From the NCBI GenBank assembly GCA_910574865.1, contig CAJTDN010000004.1, positions 278,220 through 342,219 of the forward strand: a stretch of DNA of 64,000 nucleotides, in the 5' to 3' direction. The DNA is from Lachnospiraceae bacterium. Its GTDB lineage: Bacteria > Bacillota > Clostridia > Lachnospirales > Lachnospiraceae. Positions 14,720-24,587 of this stretch are shown here, piece after piece; position 1 is the first letter of the stretch; every line of letters begins with the position of its first letter. The position numbers and the translations under genes are program-made. The notes under the pieces were generated by a model. The model made no database searches. It was not told the DNA's origin and worked only from the letters and a program-made list of their open reading frames with translations.

Positions 14720-16678
14720 ATGATTGTTAAAATGAAATTCATCAATATTTCCGGGCCGCGCCAGGACATTGACCGCGTGACGGACCAGTATTTGTCCAAA
14801 TACGAGATCCAGCTCGAGTCGGCATTGTCCGAATTGAAAACGGTCGACAACCTGCGGCCGTTCGTGGAAACCAACCCCTACCGGGACGCTCTCGCCCAGG
14901 CGGAACAGTTCGCCGGATACGTGGAGCACCCGGACCAGGTCACGCCGGACGGGCGGCTGGCACTGAACGAAATGTTCGAGTTGATCCGCAACGTCTCGGA
15001 AGAATACCAAGGCCTGCAGGACAAGAAGGGGCGGCTGCAGAGCACGATTGACGACATGCGCGGCCGCCAGCAGGTTATCGCCCCGTTCCGGCCGCTGGAC
15101 TTTGACCTGCAGGACGTTTTGGGCTTCAAATTTATCGCTTACCGGTTCGGGAAGCTGCCGCTGGAATACTACCATAGGATGCAGAAATACCTGGAAGACA
15201 ATTTAAACGCCATTTTCGTGGAAGGCGAGCACGATGACAGCTTCGTCTATGGCGCGTACTTCGTCTCTCCCGGCGAGTCCACCCGGATTGACACGGTTTT
15301 CCGCTCCCTGCATTTCGAACGCATTTCGTTTGACGGGGAATACCACGGCACCCCGACGGAGGCTTACTTGAAGCTGGAGAGGGAGGTCGGAAAGACCGCC
15401 GCCCGCATGGAAGAATTGGAGGAAGAGGTGGCCGCCCTGATTAATAGGCACGCCCCGCAGCTTATCGCCACCAGGAACCGCCTGGAGGAACTGGCCAACA
15501 ACTTCGACGTGCGAAAGATGGCCGCCCGCATGGGCGACAGCCAGGAAGACTCCTACATTCTCTGCGGCTGGATGGCTGAGGACGACATCGCGAAATTCCA
15601 GGAAGAATCCAAGGACGACGACAATATTTTCATCATGGTGGAAGAAGACCGCGAGTCCTATTTCGGCACGCCGCCCACCAAACTGAAAAACCCGAAGCTG
15701 TTCAAACCGTTCGAGATGTACGTGCAAATGTACGGCCTGCCCGCGCATGACGAGATGGATCCGACCATGCTGGTCGGGCTTACCTACTCCTTCATCTTCG
15801 GGGCGATGTTCGGCGACGTGGGGCACGGGCTTTTGCTCTTCCTCGGCGGAGGGCTCTTATACTTAAAGAAGAAGATTCCCCTGGCGGGCATCATTTCCTG
15901 CGCGGGCGTCTTCTCCACGATTTTCGGTTTCCTTTTCGGCAGCCTCTTCGGGTTCGAGGACATTTTGCAACCCTTGTGGCTGCGCCCCATCGAACACATG
16001 ACGACGCTGCCGTTCATCGGCAAGCTGAACACCGTGTTCGTCGTCTCTGTCGCGTTCGGCATGGGCGTCATCTTGTTCGCGATGGTTTTGCACATTGTCA
16101 CGGCCGCCAAAAACCGTGACGTCGGGGCAACCTGGTTTGATTCGAACGGCGTGGCGGGACTCGTGTTTTACGGTGCGATCGTGGCCACCATCGTGCTTTT
16201 CATGACCGGCCACAAGGTGCCGGCCGCCGGGTTGCTGCTCGTGATGTTCGTGCTTCCGTTGATTTTGATTTTGCTCAAGGAGCCTTTGACGAGGATGATT
16301 ACCAAGAGTTCGGAAAAAATGGAAGAGGGCGTGGTCATGTTCCTCGTGCAGGGCATCTTTGAACTGGTCGAGGTACTTTTGAGCTATTTCTCCAACACGA
16401 TTTCCTTCGTGCGTATTGGCGCGTTCGCCATCAGCCACGCCGCCATGATGGAAGTCGTGCTGCAGCTGTCCGGTGCCGAAAGCGGCAGCCCCAACTGGGT
16501 GGTGGTCGTGTTTGGAAACATTTTCGTATGCGCCTTTGAGGGGCTCATCGTCGGCATCCAGGTACTGCGCCTGGAGTATTACGAATTGTTCAGCCGCTTT
16601 TATCGGGGCTCCGGGCGGGCGTTTACCCCTTATAAGAATAAAAACGGACAAAAAAAGAAAGCCGCCTCGAAGCGATAA
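14720..16678 (+). CDS. V-type ATPase subunit I (stator, membrane a-subunit)
   Basis: A 652-residue subunit I. The N-terminal half (about residues 1-350) is cytoplasmic with coiled coils. The C-terminal half carries about seven or eight membrane helices, starting with MYGLPAHDEMDPTMLVGLTY and the conserved FGAMFGDVGHGL. The late helix with SNTISFVRIGAFAISHAAM contains the arginine that works with the K-ring glutamate in ion transfer. AACGGGAGGTAGATTCA precedes the ATG. The C-terminus ends in a basic tail (KNGQKKKAASKR). Confidence 0.92.
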   Translation: MIVKMKFINISGPRQDIDRVTDQYLSKYEIQLESALSELKTVDNLRPFVETNPYRDALAQAEQFAGYVEHPDQVTPDGRLALNEMFELIRNVSEEYQGLQDKKGRLQSTIDDMRGRQQVIAPFRPLDFDLQDVLGFKFIAYRFGKLPLEYYHRMQKYLEDNLNAIFVEGEHDDSFVYGAYFVSPGESTRIDTVFRSLHFERISFDGEYHGTPTEAYLKLEREVGKTAARMEELEEEVAALINRHAPQLIATRNRLEELANNFDVRKMAARMGDSQEDSYILCGWMAEDDIAKFQEESKDDDNIFIMVEEDRESYFGTPPTKLKNPKLFKPFEMYVQMYGLPAHDEMDPTMLVGLTYSFIFGAMFGDVGHGLLLFLGGGLLYLKKKIPLAGIISCAGVFSTIFGFLFGSLFGFEDILQPLWLRPIEHMTTLPFIGKLNTVFVVSVAFGMGVILFAMVLHIVTAAKNRDVGATWFDSNGVAGLVFYGAIVATIVLFMTGHKVPAAGLLLVMFVLPLILILLKEPLTRMITKSSEKMEEGVVMFLVQGIFELVEVLLSYFSNTISFVRIGAFAISHAAMMEVVLQLSGAESGSPNWVVVVFGNIFVCAFEGLIVGIQVLRLEYYELFSRFYRGSGRAFTPYKNKNGQKKKAASKR

Positions 16679-16778
16679 GGGTACTATTATGCCACGGGCA
16701 TCCTTATCCAAGAACCGGATATGGCAGATATGACAAATTTATAAAACATATACATGACTTAAAAGGAGGATTTTTATC

Positions 16779-17210
16779 ATGACACTCGCAACAAAACTTA
16801 TTTTCATCGCGGCTTTGGCATTAAGCATCATCATTCCCTTTGGCTATTTCTTGTTGGGGGAAAAGAACAAAAAACGTTATAAAAAAAGTATTGGCGCGAA
16901 CGCCTTCTTTTTCTTCGGCGCGCTCGCCGTTGCATCCATCATGATGCTGGGCGGTCCTGACGCGAAGGCGGCCGGCGAGGAAGCGGCGGCGAGCCTTTCC
17001 ACCGGACTTGGTTACATCGCGGCCGCACTGGTTACCGGTTTGTCCTGTGTCGGCGGCGGTATTGCCGTTGCAAGCGCGGCGAGCGCGGCTCTTGGCGCGT
17101 TGAGCGAGGACGGCAGCATTTTTGGTAAGTCCATGATTTTCGTGGCCATGGCGGAGGGCGTGTGCCTGTACGGGCTGATCATCTCCTTCATGATCCTGGG
17201 ACAGTTATAA
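16779..17210 (+). CDS. V-type ATPase subunit K (rotor ring proteolipid)
   Basis: A 143-residue proteolipid with an N-terminal membrane segment (LIFIAALALSIIIPFGYFLL), then the two-helix hairpin GLGYIAAALVTGLSCVGGG and SMIFVAMAEGVCLYGLIISF. The glutamate in MAEG is the ion-binding carboxylate. Enterococcus NtpK is a fused four-helix protein; this one has a single hairpin and one extra N-terminal helix. H+ or Na+ use cannot be decided by eye. AAAAGGAGGATTTTTATC is a very strong ribosome binding site, in line with the many copies needed for a ring. Confidence 0.9.
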   Translation: MTLATKLIFIAALALSIIIPFGYFLLGEKNKKRYKKSIGANAFFFFGALAVASIMMLGGPDAKAAGEEAAASLSTGLGYIAAALVTGLSCVGGGIAVASAASAALGALSEDGSIFGKSMIFVAMAEGVCLYGLIISFMILGQL

Positions 17211-17211
17211 G

Positions 17212-17520
17212 ATGAAAATGTACCTTATCAGTGATAACGTCGATACCTATACGGGAATGCGCCTGGCGGGCGTGGACGGAGTGGTCGTCCATGAACGCGA
17301 GGAGCTTCGGGAGGAGTTGGAAAAAGTGCTGCATGACAAGAGCGTCGGCATCGTGCTCCTGACGGAAAAGTTCGGGCAGGAGTTTCCTGACATCATCGAC
17401 CGTTTCCGTCTGGAACGGAGCATCCCCCTCCTAATCGAGATTCCCGACAGGCACGGAACCGGCCGCAAGAAGGACTTTATCACCTCTTATATCACGGAAG
17501 CGATTGGATTGAAACTGTAA
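17212..17520 (+). CDS. V-type ATPase subunit F (central stalk)
   Basis: A 102-residue Rossmann-like subunit F (NtpG in Enterococcus). It starts MKMYLISDNVDTYTGMRLAG and contains VGIVLLTEKFGQEFPDII, 'SIPLLIEIPDR', and the C-terminal YITEAIGLKL. It binds subunit D in the rotor shaft. Its start is one base after the stop of subunit K, so translation is coupled. An intergenic repeat follows before subunit E. Confidence 0.88.
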   Translation: MKMYLISDNVDTYTGMRLAGVDGVVVHEREELREELEKVLHDKSVGIVLLTEKFGQEFPDIIDRFRLERSIPLLIEIPDRHGTGRKKDFITSYITEAIGLKL

Positions 17521-17550
17521 ACAAGGTATGTCGCACATAAGCCAGGACAG

Positions 17551-17658
17551 AGGAAACTCCGCATAGCTAGGCTCGAAAAAACCTCGCCAAGGTATGCGGA
17601 GTGCATTCACACTAAGCTCGTCAATACCTCGCTAAGTGTTCATGGCAAGTGCTCATAG
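17551..17658 (+). repeat. Intergenic structured repeat, copy 1
   Basis: The core reads AGGAAACTCCGC, then CTAGGCTCG, ACCTCGCCAAG and GCGGAGTGCATTC, so CTCCGC can pair with GCGGAG around the inner part. Then come short AAGTG-rich arms ending CAAGTGCTCATAG, just before the ribosome binding site of subunit E. The same core occurs at 21477-21530 and 54875-54940. This copy is the most diverged. Confidence 0.75.
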
Positions 17659-17676
17659 CAAAAAGGGGTGTATTTA

Positions 17677-18264
17677 ATGACTCTGGATGAAAAATTAGCG
17701 CATTTGCAGGCCACCTCGATGGAGGAGGCACGCTCGGAGGGGAATTCCATCATTGATTCCTACCGCGACGCGTTGGAAAAAGTTTTCCAAGAACATAAGG
17801 AAGAGATGACCAGGCAATCCGAACTGCGAATCAAGTCGGAAAACATGAATGCCAGGCAACAACTCAGCCAGGCAACGGCCAAGGCCCAATTGGAACTGAA
17901 ACGCCAATACGGCAAAGTTTCGCAAGAGCTCAAGGAGCGGGTCTTTGAAGAGGCGGGCACGCTGATCCAGGAATATATGAAGACCGACGAATACGTGGAT
18001 TTCCTGGTGGCCTGCATTCGCAAGGCGCTTATCTTTGCCAACGGGGAGCCGGTCACGATTTATATCAATCCGACGGACGAGACGCGCAAGGACGCGCTGG
18101 AGGCGGAGACCGGCACCAGCCTGACCGTCAGCAAGGAAGACTTTGTCGGCGGCGTGCGTTGCGTCATCCGCGGGCGCAACGTCCTGATTGACAATTCTTT
18201 CAAGACCCAGCTGCGCAATGAATTTGACAATTTTATGTTCCGGGGAGGTGAGGGCATTGTCTGA
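17677..18264 (+). CDS. V-type ATPase subunit E (peripheral stalk)
   Basis: A 195-residue subunit E with a long N-terminal coiled coil (EEARSEGNSIIDSYRDALEK ... RQQLSQATAKAQLEL) and a folded C-terminal part. The latter includes YINPTDETRKDAL and VGGVRCVIRGRNVLIDNSF, the latter being the family signature. It dimerises with subunit H/G to form the stator stalk. ATG 17677 is preferred to GTG 17668 because AAAAGGGG sits at the right distance. The stop codon overlaps the start of subunit A by eight bases. Confidence 0.88.
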   Translation: MTLDEKLAHLQATSMEEARSEGNSIIDSYRDALEKVFQEHKEEMTRQSELRIKSENMNARQQLSQATAKAQLELKRQYGKVSQELKERVFEEAGTLIQEYMKTDEYVDFLVACIRKALIFANGEPVTIYINPTDETRKDALEAETGTSLTVSKEDFVGGVRCVIRGRNVLIDNSFKTQLRNEFDNFMFRGGEGIV

Positions 18265-20035
18265 TAAAATGGATAAGCTTGGTACGATTTACGGCGTCAA
18301 CGGCCCCGTCATTTACCTGAAGGGGAACACGGGCTTCAAGATGGCCGAAATGGTCTACGTCGGCAAGGAAAAACTGGTCGGGGAGGTCATCGCGCTCGAC
18401 AAGGACATGACGACGATACAAGTTTATGAGGAAACTTCCGGGCTGCGTCCGGGTGAAGAGGTCATCGCGACCGGCGACGCCGTTTCCGTGACGCTCGCGC
18501 CCGGCATCCTGGACAACATTTTCGACGGAATCGAGCGCCCCTTGGAGCGCATCGCCGAGACCGGCGGCGCGTTTATCACGCGGGGTGTCAGCGTGGACTC
18601 CCTTGACCGCGTCAAACGGTGGCCGACCCACCTCACCGTTTCCGTCGGCGATTACCTGCATGGCGGCTCCATCATCGCCGAGGTGCCGGAGACGCGCGCC
18701 ATCTTGCATAAGTGCATGGTTCCGCCGGACGTGGAAGGAACCGTCCTAAGCGTCGTACCCGACGGGGACTACACGATTGACGACGTACTGGTCACCCTCC
18801 GACTGGCCAGCGGCGAAACGAAGGAACTTACGATGACCCAGCACTGGCCGATCCGCGTCGCCAGGCCGACGCACCACCGTTTCTCGGCCTCCGTCCCCCT
18901 GGTCACGGGACAGCGTATCATCGACACGATGTTCCCCATCGCCAAAGGCGGTACCGCCGCCATTCCGGGCGGGTTCGGCACGGGTAAGACGATGACCCAG
19001 CACCAGATTGCCAAATGGTCCGACGCGGACATCATCATATACATCGGCTGCGGCGAGCGCGGGAACGAGATGACACAGGTATTGGAAGAATTCGGGCAAC
19101 TGATTGACCCGAAGAGCGGCAATCCCCTGATGGACCGCACGACCTTGATTGCCAATACCTCCAACATGCCGGTGGCGGCCCGCGAGGCAAGCATTTACAC
19201 GGGGCTCACGCTGGCCGAATATTACCGCGACATGGGCTACGACGTGGCTATCATGGCCGACTCCACCTCCCGTTGGGCGGAAGCCCTGCGCGAGTTGTCC
19301 GGCCGCCTGGAAGAGATGCCGGCCGAGGAAGGCTTCCCGGCCTACCTGGCCTCAAGGCTGTCCGCCTTTTACGAAAGGGCCGGCATGATGCACAACTTGA
19401 ACGGAACCGACGGCTCGGTGAGCATCATCGGAGCCGTTTCCCCGCAGGGAGGCGACTTCTCGGAGCCGGTCACGCAAAACACGAAGCGTTTTGTCCGCTG
19501 CTTTTGGGGACTGGACAAAAGCCTCGCCTACTCAAGACATTTTCCGGCCATCCACTGGCTGACCAGCTACAGCGAATACCTAAGCGACCTGGCGCCATGG
19601 TACCAGGAGCACGTGTCCCCAAAATTCGTGGACTACCGAAACCGCATCATGGCGCTTTTGAATTCGGAGAGCAGCCTGATGGAAATCGTCAAGCTGATTG
19701 GCAGCGACGTGTTGCCCGACGACCAGAAGCTGGTCTTGGAAATCGCCCGCGTCATCCGCCTCGGATTTTTGCAGCAGAACGCCTTCCACAAGGACGACAC
19801 CTGCGTCTCCATGGAGAAGCAGTTCCTGATGATGGACACGATTTTATATCTTTATGAACAAGCGCGCGCCCTCGTGGCGATGGGTCACCCGATGTCCGTC
19901 TTGAAGGCGGAAAACATTTTTGACAAGGTCGTCGCCATCAAGTACGACGTGCCGAACGACCGGCCGGAAATGTTCGCCCAATATCACCAGGATATCGACG
20001 CGTTTTACCAGCGCGTACTGGAAAAGAACGCATAA
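18257..20035 (+). CDS. V-type ATPase catalytic subunit A
   Basis: A catalytic subunit of about 592 residues. The P-loop [11 protein letters not shown] lies near residue 237, the catalytic glutamate region is [16 protein letters not shown], and [19 protein letters not shown] is diagnostic. The V/A-type non-homologous insert (about residues 110-200) is present. TTG at 18257 is the likely start: GGAGG lies 8 bp before it and the following residues [17 protein letters not shown] match the family N-terminus. An ATG at 18269 is the alternative. It overlaps subunit E and precedes subunit B by 17 bp. Confidence 0.93.
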   Translation: MSDKMDKLGTIYGVNGPVIYLKGNTGFKMAEMVYVGKEKLVGEVIALDKDMTTIQVYEETSGLRPGEEVIATGDAVSVTLAPGILDNIFDGIERPLERIAETGGAFITRGVSVDSLDRVKRWPTHLTVSVGDYLHGGSIIAEVPETRAILHKCMVPPDVEGTVLSVVPDGDYTIDDVLVTLRLASGETKELTMTQHWPIRVARPTHHRFSASVPLVTGQRIIDTMFPIAKGGTAAIPGGFGTGKTMTQHQIAKWSDADIIIYIGCGERGNEMTQVLEEFGQLIDPKSGNPLMDRTTLIANTSNMPVAAREASIYTGLTLAEYYRDMGYDVAIMADSTSRWAEALRELSGRLEEMPAEEGFPAYLASRLSAFYERAGMMHNLNGTDGSVSIIGAVSPQGGDFSEPVTQNTKRFVRCFWGLDKSLAYSRHFPAIHWLTSYSEYLSDLAPWYQEHVSPKFVDYRNRIMALLNSESSLMEIVKLIGSDVLPDDQKLVLEIARVIRLGFLQQNAFHKDDTCVSMEKQFLMMDTILYLYEQARALVAMGHPMSVLKAENIFDKVVAIKYDVPNDRPEMFAQYHQDIDAFYQRVLEKNA

Positions 20036-20052
20036 GGAGGGAAAATGATACC

Positions 20053-21441
20053 ATGTCAATTGAATATTTAGGCTTAAGCAGTATCAACGGACCCTTGATT
20101 GCGATTGAGGGCGTGCAGGACGCTTTTTTCGACGAAATCGTGGAATTCGTCGTGAACGGCAACGAGCGCAAGCTTGGCCGTATCGTGGAAATATACGAGG
20201 ACAAGGCAGTCATCCAGGTATTCGAGGGAACGGACAACATGTCCCTCTTGAACACGCACACGCGCCTGACCGGGCACCCGATGGAGATTTCGCTCTCCCC
20301 CGACATGCTCGGGCGCACTTTCAACGGCATCGGGCAGCCAATCGATGACATGGGACCGATTACGTCCAACTTGAAGCGCGACGTGAACGGCCTGCCATTA
20401 AACCCGGTGACGCGCGAGTACCCGCGTAACTATATCCGCACCGGGATTTCGGCCATCGACGGCCTGACCACGCTGATCCGCGGCCAGAAGCTGCCGATTT
20501 TCTCCGGGAACGGCCTGCCGCACGACCAGCTTGCCGCGCAAATCGTGAAACAAGCATCCTTGGGTGATGATTCGGACGAGCAATTTGCCATCGTGTTTGC
20601 CGCCATGGGCGTGAAGCACGACGTGGCCGACTTCTTCCGCCGCACATTTGAAGAAAGCGGCGTGGCCGACCATGTGGCGATGTTTCTGAACCTGGCCAAC
20701 GACCCGGTCGTGGAACGTCTCATCACGCCAAAGGTGGCGCTTACCGTCGCGGAATACCTGGCCTTTGAACAAAACATGCACATCCTGGTCATCCTGACGG
20801 ACATGACCTCGTTTGCCGAGGCCATGCGCGAGGTTTCCTCCTCAAAAGGGGAAATCCCCAGCCGAAAAGGGTTTCCAGGCTACCTTTACAGTGAATTGGC
20901 GACCATTTACGAGCGGGCGGGCATCGTGCAGGGCAAAAACGGCTCCGTGACACAACTACCAATCTTGACGATGCCCAACGACGACATTACGCACCCGATT
21001 CCCGACTTGACGGGATACATTACCGAGGGGCAGATTGTGCTCGACCGCGGACTGCACAGCCAGTCCGTTTACCCGCCAATCAACATCCTTCCCTCCTTGT
21101 CGCGTCTGATGAAGGACGGTATCGGCGAAGGATACACGCGCGAAGACCACCAGGATCTTGCCAACCAGCTTTTCTCCGCCTACGCGAAGGTGGGCGAGGC
21201 CAGGAACCTGGCATCCGTCATCGGCGAGGACGAACTTTCCCCGATTGACAAGAAATACCTGGAGTTCGGCAAGGAGTTCGAGGAACGCTACATCGGCCAG
21301 GGGCTCTTCGAAAACCGTAGCATCGAGACGACACTGGATCTTGGCTGGGAGCTGCTCGGGAAACTGCCGAGGGAAGAGCTCGACCGCGTCAACACGAAGA
21401 TACTGGACAAATATTACGTGCCCGCGCCAATAGAAGAGTAA
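20053..21441 (+). CDS. V-type ATPase regulatory subunit B
   Basis: A 462-residue non-catalytic nucleotide-binding subunit. In place of a canonical P-loop it has [17 protein letters not shown], as usual for B subunits. [39 protein letters not shown] and the C-terminal [13 protein letters not shown] are conserved. It alternates with subunit A in the A3B3 head. AAGGAGGGAAAATGATACC precedes the ATG. An intergenic repeat copy separates it from subunit D. Confidence 0.93.
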   Translation: MSIEYLGLSSINGPLIAIEGVQDAFFDEIVEFVVNGNERKLGRIVEIYEDKAVIQVFEGTDNMSLLNTHTRLTGHPMEISLSPDMLGRTFNGIGQPIDDMGPITSNLKRDVNGLPLNPVTREYPRNYIRTGISAIDGLTTLIRGQKLPIFSGNGLPHDQLAAQIVKQASLGDDSDEQFAIVFAAMGVKHDVADFFRRTFEESGVADHVAMFLNLANDPVVERLITPKVALTVAEYLAFEQNMHILVILTDMTSFAEAMREVSSSKGEIPSRKGFPGYLYSELATIYERAGIVQGKNGSVTQLPILTMPNDDITHPIPDLTGYITEGQIVLDRGLHSQSVYPPINILPSLSRLMKDGIGEGYTREDHQDLANQLFSAYAKVGEARNLASVIGEDELSPIDKKYLEFGKEFEERYIGQGLFENRSIETTLDLGWELLGKLPREELDRVNTKILDKYYVPAPIEE

Positions 21442-21444
21442 AAA

Positions 21445-21568
21445 CGGACACTAAGTGCTTATTGTGAGGAAACTCCGCCCTACTAGGCTCGAAAGCACCT
21501 CGCCAAGGAGCGCGGAGTACATTCGCACGTAAGTGTCCAAAACACGGACACTAAGTGCTCATTGTAGG
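21445..21568 (+). repeat. Intergenic structured repeat, copy 2
   Basis: The core GAGGAAACTCCGC ... ACTAGGCTCG ... ACCTCGCCAAG ... GCGGAGTACATTCGCACG (21475-21530) is flanked by a direct repeat ACGGACACTAAGTGCT (21445 and 21545). The right flank ends CTCATTGTAGGAGGG, running directly into the ribosome binding site of subunit D. Confidence 0.8.
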
Positions 21569-21579
21569 AGGGACTCGCG

Positions 21580-22203
21580 ATGGATCCAAAAACATTTCCC
21601 ACCAAGGGAAATCTCATGCTTGCCAAAAACTCGCTGGTTCTGGCCAGACAAGGCTACGAGCTGATGGACAAAAAACGTAACATCCTGATTCGGGAACTGA
21701 TGGATTTGATTGACGAAGCACGCGGCATCCAGGAGGAAATTGACGAGACGTTCACCTATGCGTATAAATGCCTCCAAAACGCCAATATCGAACACGGAAT
21801 CAACATGGTGGCACAGCTGGCTTACACTGTCCCGATTGAAAATTCCATCACGATCCAGACACGAAGTATCATGGGCACGGAAATCCCCCATGTGAAATAT
21901 ATCCCGTCGGGCGACCTTCCCACCTACTCCTTCAGCGGGACGAACGAGACCATCGACATGGCCACCAAGGCTTTCCAACGGGTGAAAAACTTGACCATCA
22001 AGCTGTCGATGGTGGAAAACGCCGCCTATCGGCTGGCAAACAACATCAAAAAAACGCAGAAACGCGCCAACGCCCTGCAAAACATCACGATTCCCATGTA
22101 TACCGACCTGGTACACGACATCACCAACGCGCTGGAGGAAAAGGAGCGTGAAGAGTTCACACGGCTGAAAGTGATAAAAAGGATGCAGGAAAAAAAGCGG
22201 TAA
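21580..22203 (+). CDS. V-type ATPase subunit D (central stalk)
   Basis: A 207-residue subunit D, the rotor shaft. The N-terminal helix (PTKGNLMLAKNSLVLARQGY, then ELMDKKRNILIRELM) and the C-terminal helix (KKTQKRANALQNITIPMYTD) are the conserved antiparallel coiled coil. AGGAGGGACTCGCG precedes the ATG. It is the last gene of the ATPase operon; a membrane acyltransferase follows after 75 bp in the same direction. Confidence 0.92.
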   Translation: MDPKTFPTKGNLMLAKNSLVLARQGYELMDKKRNILIRELMDLIDEARGIQEEIDETFTYAYKCLQNANIEHGINMVAQLAYTVPIENSITIQTRSIMGTEIPHVKYIPSGDLPTYSFSGTNETIDMATKAFQRVKNLTIKLSMVENAAYRLANNIKKTQKRANALQNITIPMYTDLVHDITNALEEKEREEFTRLKVIKRMQEKKR

Positions 22204-22278
22204 CAAGATACCCAAGACAACCGCAGGCCGGGAATAGTAGCAACGAGATGCCGGTGCGGCCCCGGCCGGGGAAGTGAA

Positions 22279-23220
22279 ATGATTGAAAAAAGGAACGTGA
22301 CCATGGCAAAGAACTCAATTGTAACAACACACTCCGATGATAAGAAGTCCCGTAACCCGGTGCTCGACCGGATAAAGGGATTTCTTGTCATCGGGATGGT
22401 TCTCTCGCACACGCTCAATTTCTTTCCGGTCGGTCCGCCCATGTTTTGCGTCGTCTTTTCCACCTATATTTCCACGATGACCTTTCCCGGCTTTTTGTTC
22501 GTGCTGGGTTACGTCTCGCAGTACGCCTATTTTTCCAAAGACCGGGACTATGCGGCCAAACGCATTTTTTTGGGCTTCGTCAAATCCATGCTCGCCTTGT
22601 ACGTGTGCGGGATTTTTTTCACGTTCTTCATGCAACGCGACTTTTCCCTGCGTGGCTTCCTTGACAAATTCCTATTGCAGGAATTACCATCCTATTCGGA
22701 ATTTCTATTAAGCTTCGCCTTGCTCTACCTCGTGATGCTTTTATTTTTCCCGTTCCTCAAAAACATGTCCGACCGCACGATTCTGGTACTATGCGCGTGC
22801 TCCGTCGCGATGACGTTTTTCCCTTACCACCTCGTCACACATCCCTTGCCCGCCAGCATTGTCGGATGTGAAAACCTCTGCACGTTCCCCCTTGCACAAT
22901 ACGGGATTTTTTTCCTGATGGGACTGTATTTCTGCCGCAAAAACATCGTTTTCCATAAATGGATCTGCCCCCTCGCGCTCCTTTGCACCGCGTGCTATCT
23001 GGCATACCACCTGGTTTTGTGGAAAGGCCCGATTCTCTTTCCGGCAACGTTTGACCGGGTACTTGGCACGACAGGAATTGTCTATGTTTATTACCTGGTT
23101 TCGCAAAAAAATCTCGGGAAATACGGGGATACCATGCTCACGTTCATTGGCAAACATACGCTCGTGATACTGGTGGTGCACAACGCGCTGCTCTTTGTGA
23201 GTAATTTCCTACTGAAATAA
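22279..23220 (+). CDS. Membrane acyltransferase (Acyltransferase_3 family)
   Basis: A 313-residue integral membrane protein with about nine or ten hydrophobic segments. The early block NPVLDRIKGFLVIGMVLSHT carries the position of the catalytic His/Arg region of acyltransferase family 3 (OafA/WecH-like). These transfer acyl groups, mostly acetyl, to surface sugars or glycans; the acceptor here is unknown. The start at 22279 follows GGGGAAGTGAA; an ATG at 22303 is a second option. It lies 75 bp behind the ATPase operon and could be read through from it, but no functional link is evident. Confidence 0.7.
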   Translation: MIEKRNVTMAKNSIVTTHSDDKKSRNPVLDRIKGFLVIGMVLSHTLNFFPVGPPMFCVVFSTYISTMTFPGFLFVLGYVSQYAYFSKDRDYAAKRIFLGFVKSMLALYVCGIFFTFFMQRDFSLRGFLDKFLLQELPSYSEFLLSFALLYLVMLLFFPFLKNMSDRTILVLCACSVAMTFFPYHLVTHPLPASIVGCENLCTFPLAQYGIFFLMGLYFCRKNIVFHKWICPLALLCTACYLAYHLVLWKGPILFPATFDRVLGTTGIVYVYYLVSQKNLGKYGDTMLTFIGKHTLVILVVHNALLFVSNFLLK

Positions 23221-23230
23221 CAACAACTAT

Positions 23231-24417
23231 ATGGTTGATTTGACGACACGGTTGCAGGAAATAAAGCAAATGGTAGACAGCGGGCAATATTTCACCATTA
23301 ATCGCGCCAGACAATATGGAAAAACCACGACACTCGGGGCACTGGAAAGATATTTGGAAGGGGAGTACATGATAATCAGCCTAGATTTTCAAGGGATAAG
23401 TCATGCGTCCTTTGAAAATGAGAACACCTTTGTATCTGCGTTTGTCTATGAATTGGTAGATGCCGCAACAAACAACCAAATATTTCTAGACTTTTTAGCA
23501 TTGTCACGTCGTAATTATATTACCAGGCATAAGAGACCTACGTTTCAGTCCGTGATTTTAGCTGGCGTATATGATATAAAAAACATCAAAAGAAAAATAC
23601 GTCCCGACGCGGAACAGAAAAGGAACCGCCCGTGGGATTATAAGGCGGAAACGCCTTATAATATCGCGGCCGACTTCCTCGTCGACATGAGCTTTTCCCC
23701 GAAAGACATCGCTGGAATGCTGGCAGATTATGAGAGGGATTACCATACGGGCATGGATATCGATGAAATGGCCCGGTTTCTTCATGAATACACATCCGGA
23801 TACCCGTTTTTGGTATCCCGCCTATGCAAATTAATTGATGAACGAATTGCCGGCACGACGGATGGAGTGGACAAAAAAGCGCGTGGACAAAGGAAGGATT
23901 TTTAGAAGCGTTAAAATTATTGTTGGATGAACGAAACACATTATTCGAATCCCTCGTCAACAAACTTTATGATGCCGCGGCAATCGACAAAAACCAGTTT
24001 GTCCATGACGGGCATTTAGACATGACTTTGGTCTTGGAGAAATTCGTAAAGCATTTCCATGAATTGTACGGGAACGAAGAACCTGCTTTCTTGGAAGAAG
24101 TCGGAAGGAGGTATTTCCTTCTATATCTCAAACCGATTATTAACGGGGTGGGAAATTACTATATTGAGGCCGAGACCCGGAACCGCGAACGCACGGATGT
24201 CATCGTGGACTACCGGGGGGAACAATTCGTCGTGGAACTGAAAATCTGGCGGAGCGAAGCCTATAACACGAGAGGCGAAAAACTACTGACAGATTACCTC
24301 GATTACTACCAGCTCAAGAAAGGGTACATGCTGAGCTTCAATTTCAACCAGAAAAAGGAAATCGGAATCAAAGAAATCACACTGGGGGACGAGGTGCTGG
24401 TAGAGGCGGTCGTATGA
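23231..24417 (+). pseudogene. AAA-ATPase with PD-(D/E)XK domain, frameshifted
   Basis: Two frames make up one gene of the AAA-ATPase_like plus DUF1703 family. Frame 1 (23231-23905) has the Walker A variant NRARQYGKTTTL and the family blocks 'TFQSVILAGVYDIKN' and 'IAADFLVDMSFSP'. Frame 2 (from about 23890 to 24417) has the nuclease motif DVIVDYRGEQFVVELKIWR (D ... E-x-K). They join if two bases are removed near 23881 (GCGCGTGG to GCGTGG). The first 15-20 residues usual in the family are also missing and no ribosome binding site is seen. A 24-base perfect palindrome adds eight codons at 23638. Intact members are common in gut Bacteroidota and Clostridia; their role is unknown. Confidence 0.75.
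23638..23661. repeat. Perfect 10-bp-stem palindrome inserted in coding sequence
   Basis: TTATAAGGCG and CGCCTTATAA flank a GAAA tetraloop. It adds eight codons (DYKAETPY) between two residues normally adjacent in the family, keeping frame. Confidence 0.65.
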
Positions 24418-24425
24418 CCGCCCTC
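24402..24425 (+). terminator. Terminator after the AAA-ATPase remnant
   Basis: AGAGGCGGTC and GACCGCCCTCT pair around GTAT across the stop codon of the nuclease frame. A T-rich stretch follows a few bases later (ATTTCGCATTTTT). Confidence 0.5.
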
Positions 24426-24587
24426 TCCCCATTTCGCATTTTTCTGCTTGGCAACAATAATAAATTTAATTATTCCTACAAATTCATCATAGCCGACCGT
24501 CTTTACAAATTTCCTAAAATGCCACAAGGGGCACTTCCTCAAATGAAGTCCCCCTTCGCTCCACCCATCCATCATTTCCGACCACTA

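Noticed and set aside
17521-17670. tRNA-like or riboswitch call for the repeat before subunit E
   Set aside because: The core does not fold into a cloverleaf and recurs at unrelated genes, so a repeat is the better description.
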